From Opitutia bacterium (lineage in GTDB: Bacteria > Verrucomicrobiota > Verrucomicrobiia > Opitutales > Coraliomargaritaceae), in contig JABJQI010000227.1 of NCBI GenBank assembly GCA_018663485.1, positions 1-6,803 of the forward strand: a DNA stretch of 6,803 nt, in the 5' to 3' direction. Of this stretch, positions 1-5,597 are shown piece after piece. The stretch's first letter is position 1. Each line of letters opens with the position of its first letter. Both the position numbers and the translations under genes were made by a program. A model generated the notes under the pieces. The model was given only the letters and a program-made list of their open reading frames with translations. It had not been told where the DNA came from and did not search any database.

Positions 1-1834
1 CGACCACGAAGGTAAGCTCAATGCTCTCGCAGGCGCGGAATTCGACGGCGTCGATCGCTTTAAGGCTCGCAAGCAGGCAGTCGCCAAGCTCGAAGACATG
101 GGTCTTTTAATCAAGGCGGAGCCCTACGAAAACACCGTCGGCTTCTCTGAGCGTGGCGATGTGCCGATCGAACCGCGCCTTTCGGAGCAATGGTTCCTTA
201 AATATCCGAAGGTCGAAGAGGCCAAGCGTGCGGTTGAAAATGGCACGATCAAATTTCACCCCGACCGCTGGAAAAAGACCTACCTGCACTGGCTCAACGG
301 CATTCAAGACTGGTGCATCAGCCGCCAACTGTGGTGGGGTCACCGCATCCCGGTGTGGTATAACAAGCACATCCCGCACACGGAACTCGATTTTGACAAT
401 CCCGCGCATGTGCATGTATCGGTCGAAGGGCCCGTCGATCCTGAAAACTGGGAGCAAGAGGTCGACGTGCTCGACACCTGGGCCTCGTCTTATCTCTGGC
501 CAATGGCGAATCTGGGTTGGCCAGAGCCAACTGCAGAGCAGCAGAAAGAGCTTGATTTCTGGTATCCCACCGCGGTGTTGGTCACTGGCTTCGACATTAT
601 TTTCTTCTGGGTGGCGCGTATGATTATGGCTGGTATCGAGCTGTACGGTGACGATGCCAAGGATCTGTCCGACGAAGAACTCGCGAAGCGTATCCCGTTT
701 AAGAACGTGTTCATTCATGGACTCATCCGCGATGAAAAAGGCCGCAAGATGTCGAAGTCACTCGGCAACTCGCCTGATCCACTCGATTTGATCGAGAAAT
801 ACGGCGCCGATGGTCTGCGCTTTGGTATCTGCAATATCGCCCCGTCTGGCTCGGATATTTTGTTCACCGAGGAGCGTATTCAAATCGGTCGCAATTTCTC
901 CAACAAGCTATGGAACGCCTCGCGCTTTCGTCAGATGTCCGGACCAATGGCGGACAATTCCAGCTTAGTCGCAATTCTGGGTCGGATCGACACCAGACGG
1001 TGCGACGATTACGATCATTGGATCCTTGCGCGCTTGACCGAGGTGACTGCCGAGATCGAGAAGTGCTTTGCTAATTACGAGATCGCACCGCTCACGCACC
1101 TGATTTACGCCTTTTTCTGGGGCGACTTCTGCGACTGGTATGTGGAGGCATCCAAGGGCAAGCTGCGTGGTGACGAAGCTTTGCGTGATAATTGTCTCGC
1201 GATTCAGGATCTGGTCATTCGTCAAGTGCTGCAGCTCGCCAATCCAGTGATTCCGCACATTACCGAAGAGCTCTGGAAGGGCCTCGGCTACGATGCCGCG
1301 GTGGCGTATATTCAAAACACTAAGCTCACTTCGGCGGCAGATCTCGAAGCCGCACTCTCAGCGGATAGGTCTGCGGCGGCTCGCGTGGTCAGCTTGCAGG
1401 AATTGATTTCGCAGGCGCGTGCGCTCAAGTCACAGTATAATTTGGCCAATAAGCGCGACGTCGCAGTGCTCTACGCTGCCGAAGGCGATGCAGTCAAAGT
1501 GATCGTGGACAACGCCAGCTTGGTGCAAACGCTCGCTGGGATTGTGCTCACCGCAGTCGATGGCGCACAGCCAGATGGCCTGCCCGCTGCGGTCACGCCA
1601 CTCGGCACCCTGTATCTCGATTTGAGTAGCTCGATTGATGTCGAAGCCGAAAAGGCACGCCTGAGCAAGGAACTTGCTAAGCTCAACCAGCTCGTCGCGG
1701 CGGGTGAAGGGAAGCTGAAGAACTCCAAATTTGTCGACAGTGCGCCCGCGAAGATTGTTGAAGGCGCTCGCCAACAACTCGCCGAGACCACCGAGAAGCG
1801 CGACGAAACCAAGCGCATCTTAGAGAGTTTGTAA
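1..1834 (+). CDS. valS: Valyl-tRNA synthetase, C-terminal part (5' end outside window)
   Basis: This cytoplasmic class I aminoacyl-tRNA synthetase charges tRNA-Val with valine using ATP. The frame is open from base 2, so the gene starts upstream; 610 residues are visible against roughly 900-950 for the whole family member. The visible part begins near the end of the CP1 editing insertion. The catalytic core continues with the CISRQLWWGHRIPVWY block (about 322-366), a DxxDTW-like VDVLDTWASS segment, and the KMSKS signature at 746-760 followed by LGNSPDPLDLI. The anticodon-binding helical domain starts near DDYDHWILARL (about 1003). The C-terminus (about 1635-1831) is a charged heptad-like helix, DVEAEKARLSKELAKLNQLV onward, matching the coiled-coil tRNA-binding arm of bacterial ValRS. 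The KMSKS motif with the WWGHRIP block and the coiled-coil tail separates it from IleRS and LeuRS. It ends in TAA with no rho-independent terminator directly after it; a repeat array begins five bases downstream. Confidence 0.97.
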   Translation, partial: DHEGKLNALAGAEFDGVDRFKARKQAVAKLEDMGLLIKAEPYENTVGFSERGDVPIEPRLSEQWFLKYPKVEEAKRAVENGTIKFHPDRWKKTYLHWLNGIQDWCISRQLWWGHRIPVWYNKHIPHTELDFDNPAHVHVSVEGPVDPENWEQEVDVLDTWASSYLWPMANLGWPEPTAEQQKELDFWYPTAVLVTGFDIIFFWVARMIMAGIELYGDDAKDLSDEELAKRIPFKNVFIHGLIRDEKGRKMSKSLGNSPDPLDLIEKYGADGLRFGICNIAPSGSDILFTEERIQIGRNFSNKLWNASRFRQMSGPMADNSSLVAILGRIDTRRCDDYDHWILARLTEVTAEIEKCFANYEIAPLTHLIYAFFWGDFCDWYVEASKGKLRGDEALRDNCLAIQDLVIRQVLQLANPVIPHITEELWKGLGYDAAVAYIQNTKLTSAADLEAALSADRSAAARVVSLQELISQARALKSQYNLANKRDVAVLYAAEGDAVKVIVDNASLVQTLAGIVLTAVDGAQPDGLPAAVTPLGTLYLDLSSSIDVEAEKARLSKELAKLNQLVAAGEGKLKNSKFVDSAPAKIVEGARQQLAETTEKRDETKRILESL

Positions 1835-1838
1835 TTTC

Positions 1839-2163
1839 GTCACACCGTTCCTGCGGATTCCTGGCATAAAGCCAGTCGCTACGTACACAGCGCGGGAGGG
1901 ACGACCTCCGCGTCGTCCGCATTTCCAGCTCCGCGATCGTCGCACCGTCCCTGCGGATTCCTGGCATAAAGCCAGTCGCTACGCACATAGCGCGGGAGGG
2001 ACGACCTCCGCGTCGTCCGCATTTCCAGCCCCGCGATCTTCGCACCGTCCCTGCGGATTCCTGGCATAAAGCCAGTCGCTACGCACATAGCGCGGGAGGG
2101 ACGACCTCCGCGTCGTCCGCACTTCCACCCCGCGATCCATCCTGGCGTAAAGCCAGTCGCCAC
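1839..2163. repeat. Tandem array of 100-base hairpin-containing units (3 full plus 1 truncated)
   Basis: Units run 1839-1938, 1939-2038 and 2039-2137 (the third is one base short), followed by a truncated copy at about 2140-2163. Units 1 and 2 differ at about five positions, and units 2 and 3 at about three including a one-base deletion. Each full unit carries two perfect inverted repeats: CTGGC-ATAAA-GCCAG (1861-1875 in unit 1) and GGACGAC-CTCCGC-GTCGTCC (1899-1918 in unit 1). The differences fall outside both stems. The truncated copy keeps the first hairpin, with a change in its loop, and lacks the second. A period of 100 is not a multiple of three, so each copy would be read in a different frame, which argues against coding. 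The second hairpin recurs singly at 4758-4787, so the unit is an assembly of modules that also occur alone. Confidence 0.95.
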
Positions 2164-2249
2164 TACCAACTTAGCGAGCGGCTTTACTCTTGGACAAGGG
2201 CTATTCGTCGAATCGAATGCGCATCGATCGTATTCAATGCCCGGTTGCT

Positions 2250-2273
2250 GGAGGGCAACGCTCCGTCGTTGCC
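2250..2273. repeat. Diverged single copy of the GGAGGG-type hairpin
   Basis: GGCAACG (2254-2260) and CGTTGCC (2267-2273) form a perfect seven-base stem with a six-base spacer, CTCCGT. The flanking GGAGGG and the spacer match the second hairpin of the tandem units, but both arms have changed together so that pairing is kept. I read it as a member of the same family. Confidence 0.7.
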
Positions 2274-2521
2274 ACCTATTTAGCCCGCATTCGAACCTGA
2301 CGTATCGCAATGGCTCAGCAATGCCCTCCACCAACCAAGGGCAAGTAACTGCAAAATGGTATGATCGAAGCGCTGTAAATGTAGCCCCGATAGTCAAAAA
2401 GTCGCAATCTGAAATCAATTCGCAGACGATTCGGGGCAGTCTCCCCAACCATTCCCCTGACCTCCGCTGCCTGTTTTCTGGCGACTGATAGTTCCTGCCA
2501 CTCGAATCACTCGTCCAAAGA

Positions 2522-2547
2522 AAAACCCCAGCCTGCACTGGGGTTTT
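2522..2547 (-). terminator. Rho-independent terminator of the FecR-domain gene
   Basis: AAAACCCCAG (2522-2531) and CTGGGGTTTT (2538-2547) form a perfect ten-base stem with loop CCTGCA. On the minus strand the stem is followed by a T-rich tail (TTTTTCTTT, about 2526-2518) and lies about 25 bases past the TAG-equivalent stop of the minus-strand gene. The stem ends in four Ts on the plus strand too, so some bidirectional activity is possible, but the nearest plus-strand gene ends about 690 bases away. Confidence 0.9.
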
Positions 2548-2572
2548 GAAAGTGTACTAATGAACGATTCTA

Positions 2573-3457
2573 CTAGGCACGTGTATTCGGACTAGTGATA
2601 GTCGTGTCGTTGTCTTCTGGAGTGACTTCTGGAGTCGTAGGCTGATCGTTGTTTTCTGGCGGTGTGCCTTCATTCTGGTAAGGTGAGTAGTTCTTCAACT
2701 TGTCGACGATGACATCATAGCTAGGATCGTCTACCGAGAGACGGATAACGATGGTGTGTGCTGGTGGGATAGCCTCGCTTTTGTCAGTACTGCCAGATGT
2801 GAAGCCCTTGTCGCCGACTTTGCCGCGACCGTATTTGAATGAACCTGCGAAACGCGAGAGAATGTCCACTTTGCCATCCATGTTTTTGACGATTAGTATT
2901 AACTCGCGGCGCGCCGCATCGAAGCGCAGCTCGGCTTCATATTTCGTGCCTCGAATCGCTGCGGTGCCGAGTGGCGTTTGAATGTAAAAGGTCGATCCTT
3001 CGCGGAGCTGCTTGACGTGGCCAGAGACTTTGCCGTAATTCAGCGTAAGTAGGGCTTGCGACTTACTCGGGTCGGCTTGCAGTTGCTCGTAGCTTTTGTT
3101 CCCGCCAAAGGCTTCTTGGGCAAGCTCGGCCACTGTAATGCTGGTGTTTTCATTGACCGTCAGCTCAGAGCCATTGGAGAAGACCATATGTGCACTACTC
3201 AGCACAGCGGTTACAATGCTGTCTTCACTTTTTAAAATGTCACCGATTGCTAATTGTTTTTGAGTTGCGTTGACCTGAGCGCCATTCGGCGAGATGCCGA
3301 GCGCGCCAGTCGGTTTCTCTGTGCCGTTGGGAGTGTAGCTGTTAACGAAACCAGTCACGCTGAGGACCTTGGCACTAGCTAGTTCAGCTGCATTTGCGGT
3401 GACTGCGCTGAAGCCAAAGATAGCCCAGAGCGCGAGTAGAAGGCGGGTGTTTTTCAT
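2573..3457 (-). CDS. Exported FecR-domain protein
   Basis: The gene encodes a 294-residue secreted protein of unknown specific role. Residues 1-23 form a signal peptide: a basic start MKNTR, a hydrophobic core LLLALWAIFGFSAV, and an ANA|A cleavage site. The mature part carries a FecR-like fold: IGDILKSEDSIVTAVLSSAH (72-90), FSNGSELTVNENTSITV (93-109), a second half with LNYGKVSGHV (139-148), and the family hallmark FYIQTPLGTAAIRGTKYEAE (157-176). The tail from about 262 is a Pro/Thr/Asn/Asp-rich low-complexity stretch. There is no inner-membrane helix after the signal peptide, so it is not a classical FecR anti-sigma factor, and no sigma or TonB-receptor gene lies nearby. The frame stays open upstream to 3535, but the added residues would bury the signal peptide, so the start at 3457 is preferred. 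No Shine-Dalgarno sequence precedes it. It is monocistronic, with its own terminator. Confidence 0.87.
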   Translation of the reverse strand: MKNTRLLLALWAIFGFSAVTANAAELASAKVLSVTGFVNSYTPNGTEKPTGALGISPNGAQVNATQKQLAIGDILKSEDSIVTAVLSSAHMVFSNGSELTVNENTSITVAELAQEAFGGNKSYEQLQADPSKSQALLTLNYGKVSGHVKQLREGSTFYIQTPLGTAAIRGTKYEAELRFDAARRELILIVKNMDGKVDILSRFAGSFKYGRGKVGDKGFTSGSTDKSEAIPPAHTIVIRLSVDDPSYDVIVDKLKNYSPYQNEGTPPENNDQPTTPEVTPEDNDTTITSPNTRA

Positions 3458-3889
3458 AATAAAGTATTGAGGAAAATAAATATGTATACAATTGAAATTT
3501 ATATTTAGGGGGGCGAGGCACAAGCTTAATCCCACTGTAATTCAACCTGTGAGGCTGTTTTCGGATCCGTTTAAGCCGATTTAAATATTTTTAGCAGAAA
3601 TTATGACCATTAGCCGATGTTTTCGTACTTTAAATATTCATCTGCGAACAGTCGAAGCACGAAAAAACACCTCCGCGTCTATACGCATCGACTCTCGCCT
3701 GTATCAGAAGCATCGCATGCCTGTATTTATAATGGAGCGAGGGCGACTCGCCCTCTGTTGATGGACGAGGGCGAGTCGCCCACACTCCTCTTATTTACCC
3801 ACTGGCGTGCTTCGTCCCTTTTCCATTTGTTACGCTCTATCGCGTATCCAGTCTTGTCGCTTGGCTCGGAACAGCCTTTTCTCTTCGTT
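3458..3889. other. Divergent intergenic region between FecR-domain gene and hisA
   Basis: The FecR-proximal side (3458-3530) is AT-rich and must hold that gene's promoter, but no clear -35/-10 pair was found. A ten-base direct repeat TTTAAATATT occurs at 3580-3589 and 3629-3638, in each case after an AGCCGAT (starting near 3574 and 3612). A perfect TATAAT lies at 3728-3733 on the plus strand without a good -35 partner. It is followed at once by the palindromic repeat at 3739-3781. The frame of hisA is open back to 3617, but those residues do not resemble the family. Confidence 0.6.
3739..3781. repeat. Paired REP-like palindromes upstream of hisA
   Basis: GAGGGCGA-C-TCGCCCTC (3739-3755) is a near-perfect self-palindrome with eight-base arms. 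GAGGGCGAGTCGCCC (3767-3781) is a second copy in inverted orientation, judged by its central base. The two can pair with each other across a spacer of about 11 bases or fold singly. The inverted-pair arrangement resembles bacterial REP/BIME elements. The pair sits 109 bases before the hisA start, so it may lie in the leader transcript if the TATAAT at 3728-3733 is a promoter. Confidence 0.85.
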
Positions 3890-4669
3890 ATGACTCTATT
3901 TCGTCCATGTATCGACCTCCACGCGGGTAAGGTGAAGCAAATTGTCGGTGGTAGCTTGAGTGACGACGGCGCCGGCTTGCAGACCAATTTTGAGAGTGAT
4001 CGTCCCGCAGGCTATTATAGCAAGCTGTATCGGCAGGATGCGTTAACCGGCGGCCATGTGATCAAGCTCGGCCCCGACAATGATCGCGCCGCGCGTGAAG
4101 CATTGGCGGCGTATCCGCGTGGCCTGCAGATTGGCGGCGGTATACAATGTGACAATGCGAGCGCGTGGCTAGAGGCAGGTGCCAGCCATGTGATTGTTAC
4201 CTCGTGGCTATTTGACGGCGAAGGTCATTTTCGGGCGGAACGTTTAGATACGCTGGTTGCGGAGGTCGGTAAGGAGCGGCTTGTTTTGGACCTCAGTTGC
4301 CGCTCGGATGACGGGGGCTGGGTCGTCGCGATGGATCGCTGGCAAACACCGACCGATCTCACTCTGAGTGCCACGACACTCCGCCAGCTAGCGCAGTCCT
4401 GTGATGAATTTCTGGTCCACGCCGCCGACGTCGAGGGCAAGTGCAAGGGGATTGATCGCCAGCTCGTGGAGTTCCTCGGCGCCCATGCGACCATCCCGGT
4501 AACTTATGCTGGTGGGGTGCATGCCTTCGACGACCTGCAAACCGTGCACGATCTAAGTCGAGGCAGGGTCGATCTGACCATCGGCAGCGCACTCGATCTT
4601 TTTGGAGGTAAGCAGGTTTGCTATGCAGACTGCATCGCATGGAACCGGGCTCAGAGGCCTGAGACCTGA
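3890..4669 (+). CDS. hisA: HisA-family ProFAR isomerase, eukaryotic (HIS6) type
   Basis: This 259-residue TIM-barrel enzyme is predicted to isomerise the aminoaldose ProFAR to the aminoketose PRFAR, the fourth step of histidine synthesis, in the cytoplasm. Residues 7-11 (CIDLH) hold the likely catalytic Asp9; Asp134 in LVLDLSCR matches the second catalytic Asp position. Phosphate-binding turns are at IGGGI (81-85), YAGGV (206-210) and GSALD (232-236). The blocks VKQIVGG, HVIKLGP, VIVTSWLF, HAADVEG and DLFGG are those I know from fungal HIS6 and plant HISN3 rather than from ordinary bacterial HisA. I chose the ATG at 3890 because MTLFRPCIDLH begins just where the family begins; the upstream open frame to 3617 contains a repeat. 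There is no Shine-Dalgarno sequence. No other his gene is visible. The last residues (RPET) and the stop codon lie in a 7-base tandem repeat. Confidence 0.93.
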   Translation: MTLFRPCIDLHAGKVKQIVGGSLSDDGAGLQTNFESDRPAGYYSKLYRQDALTGGHVIKLGPDNDRAAREALAAYPRGLQIGGGIQCDNASAWLEAGASHVIVTSWLFDGEGHFRAERLDTLVAEVGKERLVLDLSCRSDDGGWVVAMDRWQTPTDLTLSATTLRQLAQSCDEFLVHAADVEGKCKGIDRQLVEFLGAHATIPVTYAGGVHAFDDLQTVHDLSRGRVDLTIGSALDLFGGKQVCYADCIAWNRAQRPET

Positions 4670-4692
4670 GGGATGAGACCTGAGACTTGAGG
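4651..4692. repeat. Heptamer tandem repeat (CCTGAGA-like) over the hisA stop codon
   Basis: Successive seven-base units are TCAGAGG, CCTGAGA, CCTGAGG, GATGAGA, CCTGAGA and CTTGAGG, continuing more weakly to about 4699 (GCAAGGG). The register is unbroken. The hisA stop TGA (4667-4669) is part of one unit. A related degenerate array in the opposite sense lies at 5461-5509. Confidence 0.85.
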
Positions 4693-4757
4693 GCAAGGGG
4701 ACAGAAGTGAACTCAATGCTAACATAAGGGAGTGGCAGAACTCAAATCCGAGTTATT

Positions 4758-4787
4758 CGGGAGGGATGACCTCCGTGTCGTCCGCAT
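4758..4787. repeat. Dispersed single copy of the tandem-array hairpin module
   Basis: These 30 bases match 1893-1922 of the tandem array at all but two positions (the second C of ACGACC is T, and CCGCG is CCGTG). The stem becomes GGATGAC/GTCGTCC, keeping pairing through one G-T wobble in the RNA. The copy is isolated here, without the CTGGC/GCCAG module. Confidence 0.9.
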
Positions 4788-4813
4788 CAGTGGAATTGTC
4801 TCGATGTCTGTAT

Positions 4814-4839
4814 TGTAGCGAGCGGGTTTATTCCGCGAT
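4814..4839. repeat. Dispersed 26-base repeat, copy A
   Basis: The sequence starts TGTAGCGAGCGGGTT and ends CCGCGAT. It matches 6165-6190 at 23 of 26 positions; a shorter relative begins at about 2172. In this copy the inner stem is weaker (CGGG against TCCG) than in copy B. Confidence 0.88.
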
Positions 4840-4978
4840 CCCACAGGTCCTGAGCTCCTCTGACCACTGGTCTTCTGGTATTAAAAGATTGTCAAATGCT
4901 AAAAGACCCGCCATGCAAGTTCAGTTTACCGGATGCTTAATGTCATAGGCATCCCGACAATTTTTCCCTTTCTTGATT

Positions 4979-5242
4979 ATGCAACTTCTTAATGTTGGTT
5001 TCGCACTACTACTTATTAAAATGGCGTTCTGCGTCCTTCCTGGAGTGCTCGGTATTTTTTTTATTGTGAGCTCGGAGGAAACCAAGCGTAATATGCGTAG
5101 CACTTTGTGTAATCAGCTCTTTGGAGTTAGCAATGCGATCCCATTTTTGAAGTTTAGAAGTTTTTTGCATATTTTAGGCACGATTTTGCTGCTGCTGAGC
5201 ATCGTCGCGACTTACTTGATTCATCTAAAGAAGTTCTTTTAG
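4979..5242 (+). CDS. Small two-helix membrane protein, function unknown
   Basis: The frame encodes 87 residues. A first hydrophobic segment spans about residues 2-30 (LLNVGFALLLIKMAFCVLPG and on to IFFIV). A polar, partly basic middle follows (SSEETKRNMRSTLCNQLFGVSN), then a second hydrophobic segment near 63-81 (LHILGTILLLLSIVATYLIH) and a basic end, HLKKFF. Positive charges in the middle and at the C-terminus suggest a hairpin with both loops on the same side or a cytoplasmic centre; the topology is not certain. I do not recognise the family. The organised hydrophobic and charged pattern and the lack of repeats inside it favour a real gene. The ATG at 4979 is preferred over the TTG two codons earlier. 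No Shine-Dalgarno sequence precedes it; the upstream stretch is pyrimidine-rich. It stands alone between repeat-rich gaps. Confidence 0.6.
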   Translation: MQLLNVGFALLLIKMAFCVLPGVLGIFFIVSSEETKRNMRSTLCNQLFGVSNAIPFLKFRSFLHILGTILLLLSIVATYLIHLKKFF

Positions 5243-5334
5243 TGGATCTTCAACGACGGTATTCAGCCTTGCGACACATTTTCTGCGGCGAAGCGACTTG
5301 ACCGTACTCATCTGCGGCTACGAGCCGGCTACGT

Positions 5335-5443
5335 GCCCTCTATCGTGAGGGCGGGGTGCAATTTATACAGCAGAGTACTTTAATCGAAAGTGCTTCCCGG
5401 CGCTGCGACAGAGATCCTATCGCGAATCGGCATCGAGCGATGC
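5335..5443. repeat. Cluster of three inverted repeats
   Basis: GCCCTC-TATCGT-GAGGGC (5335-5352) is perfect over six bases. AGTACTTT-AATCG-AAAGTGCT (5374-5394) has eight-base arms with one mismatch that would be a G-U pair in RNA. GCATCG-AG-CGATGC (5430-5443) is perfect over six bases, though its two-base loop is too tight for all pairs to form. None is followed by a T-run. They may be worn members of the genome's intergenic repeat family or a structured transcript. Confidence 0.6.
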
Positions 5444-5460
5444 GCTTTCAGTGCTGAGCC

Positions 5461-5509
5461 TCTGATACCAGTTTCTGACTTCTGTGCTTTGCCCTGATTC
5501 CTGACTTTC
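5461..5509. repeat. Degenerate heptamer repeat (TCTGACT-like)
   Basis: Imperfect seven-base periodicity is visible in TCTGACT, TCTGTGC, TTTGCCC, TGATTCC and TGACTTT, with one slip in register. Read on the minus strand it gives AGTCAGA-like units, similar in style to the array over the hisA stop. Confidence 0.5.
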
Positions 5510-5534
5510 AAGCCTCGGCGCGGGGGTTCGTTTG

Positions 5535-5560
5535 TTTTGTTCAAAAAAACTTGAACAAAA
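5535..5560. promoter_or_regulatory. Operator-like palindrome overlapping the -35 of the GbsR-type gene
   Basis: TTTTGTTCAA (5535-5544) and TTGAACAAAA (5551-5560) are perfectly complementary over ten bases across a six-base spacer. The AT-rich composition and the promoter position argue for a protein-binding site rather than a terminator. The nearest candidate ligand is the dimeric HTH regulator encoded 38 bases downstream; autoregulation is inferred. Confidence 0.75.
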
Positions 5561-5578
5561 TAAGTTATCTTGTTTAAT
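5551..5578 (+). promoter_or_regulatory. Sigma70-like promoter of the GbsR-type gene
   Basis: The -35 is TTGAAC (5551-5556), the spacer is 16 bases, and the -10 is TTTAAT (5573-5578). The expected transcription start near 5585 leaves a leader of only about 13 bases before the ATG at 5598. The right arm of the palindrome contains the -35. The imperfect palindrome GTTAT-N8-ATAAC (5564-5581) spans the -10. Confidence 0.6.
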
Positions 5579-5597
5579 AACGTTTTTATCTTCTAAC

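Larger units (their letters stand above)
1835..2572. other. Intergenic gap between convergent valS and FecR-domain gene
   Basis: This stretch has no convincing gene. It holds a tandem repeat array (1839-2163), a fragment at about 2172-2188 resembling the 4814 and 6165 repeats (TAGCGAGCGG...), a diverged hairpin (2250-2273), about 250 bases with no recognised element, and the terminator at 2522-2547. Within the unassigned part, GCCCCGA (2384-2390) and TCGGGGC (2431-2437) are complementary over seven bases across a 40-base spacer, but nothing else supports a structured RNA there. The open frames across the gap read straight through the repeats in different frames and show no protein-like composition. 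Confidence 0.7.
4670..4978. other. Intergenic region between hisA and small membrane gene
   Basis: This 309-base stretch holds the rest of the heptamer array and two dispersed repeat copies (4758-4787 and 4814-4839). No terminator with a T-run was found after hisA; the only small stem is AACTC/GAGTT at 4739-4754. An open frame at 4766-4948 runs through both repeats and has no protein-like features, so it is not called. A promoter for the downstream small gene should lie in 4850-4970, but no convincing pair of hexamers was found. Confidence 0.6.
5243..5534. other. Hairpin-rich intergenic region before the GbsR-type gene
   Basis: No gene is seen. In order the region holds a direct repeat CGGCTACG (5315-5322 and 5326-5333), three small hairpins (5335-5352, 5374-5394, 5430-5443), and a degenerate heptamer array (5461-5509). 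It ends at the operator-like palindrome at 5535. A minus-strand open frame at 5417-5599 crosses the hairpins, the heptamers and the promoter and is taken as chance. Confidence 0.65.

Noticed and set aside
107..718. A 203-codon minus-strand open frame inside valS
   Set aside because: It is antisense to conserved ValRS catalytic sequence, so it is a shadow of that gene.
1839..2163. CRISPR array
   Set aside because: The units are 100 bases and contiguous, with no unique spacers between short repeats, and no cas gene is present.
2384..2437. Seven-base complementary pair GCCCCGA / TCGGGGC as a riboswitch-like stem
   Set aside because: A single short pairing over a 40-base spacer is expected by chance in a gap this long, and no known riboswitch core was seen.
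1879..2538. A 219-codon minus-strand open frame across the repeat array
   Set aside because: It is made largely of the 100-base repeats read in successive frames (RRGGRPSRAMCVATGF and similar). It has no domain-like pattern and overlaps the terminator region. Long open frames arise easily in this GC-rich repeat.
3728..3733. Perfect TATAAT as the hisA promoter
   Set aside because: No acceptable -35 hexamer lies 16-18 bases upstream (CAGAAG at 17). It is mentioned as a possibility but not called.
3617..3889. N-terminal extension of hisA by 91 codons
   Set aside because: The extension crosses the REP-like palindromes and has no similarity to the family, whose conserved start (LFRPCIDLH) coincides with the ATG at 3890.
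4766..4948. A 60-codon open frame between hisA and the small membrane gene
   Set aside because: It reads through two dispersed repeats and shows no membrane, domain or coding-like pattern.
5535..5560. Terminator for the upstream region
   Set aside because: The stem is AT-rich with no GC core, and it sits on a -35 element, so an operator fits better.
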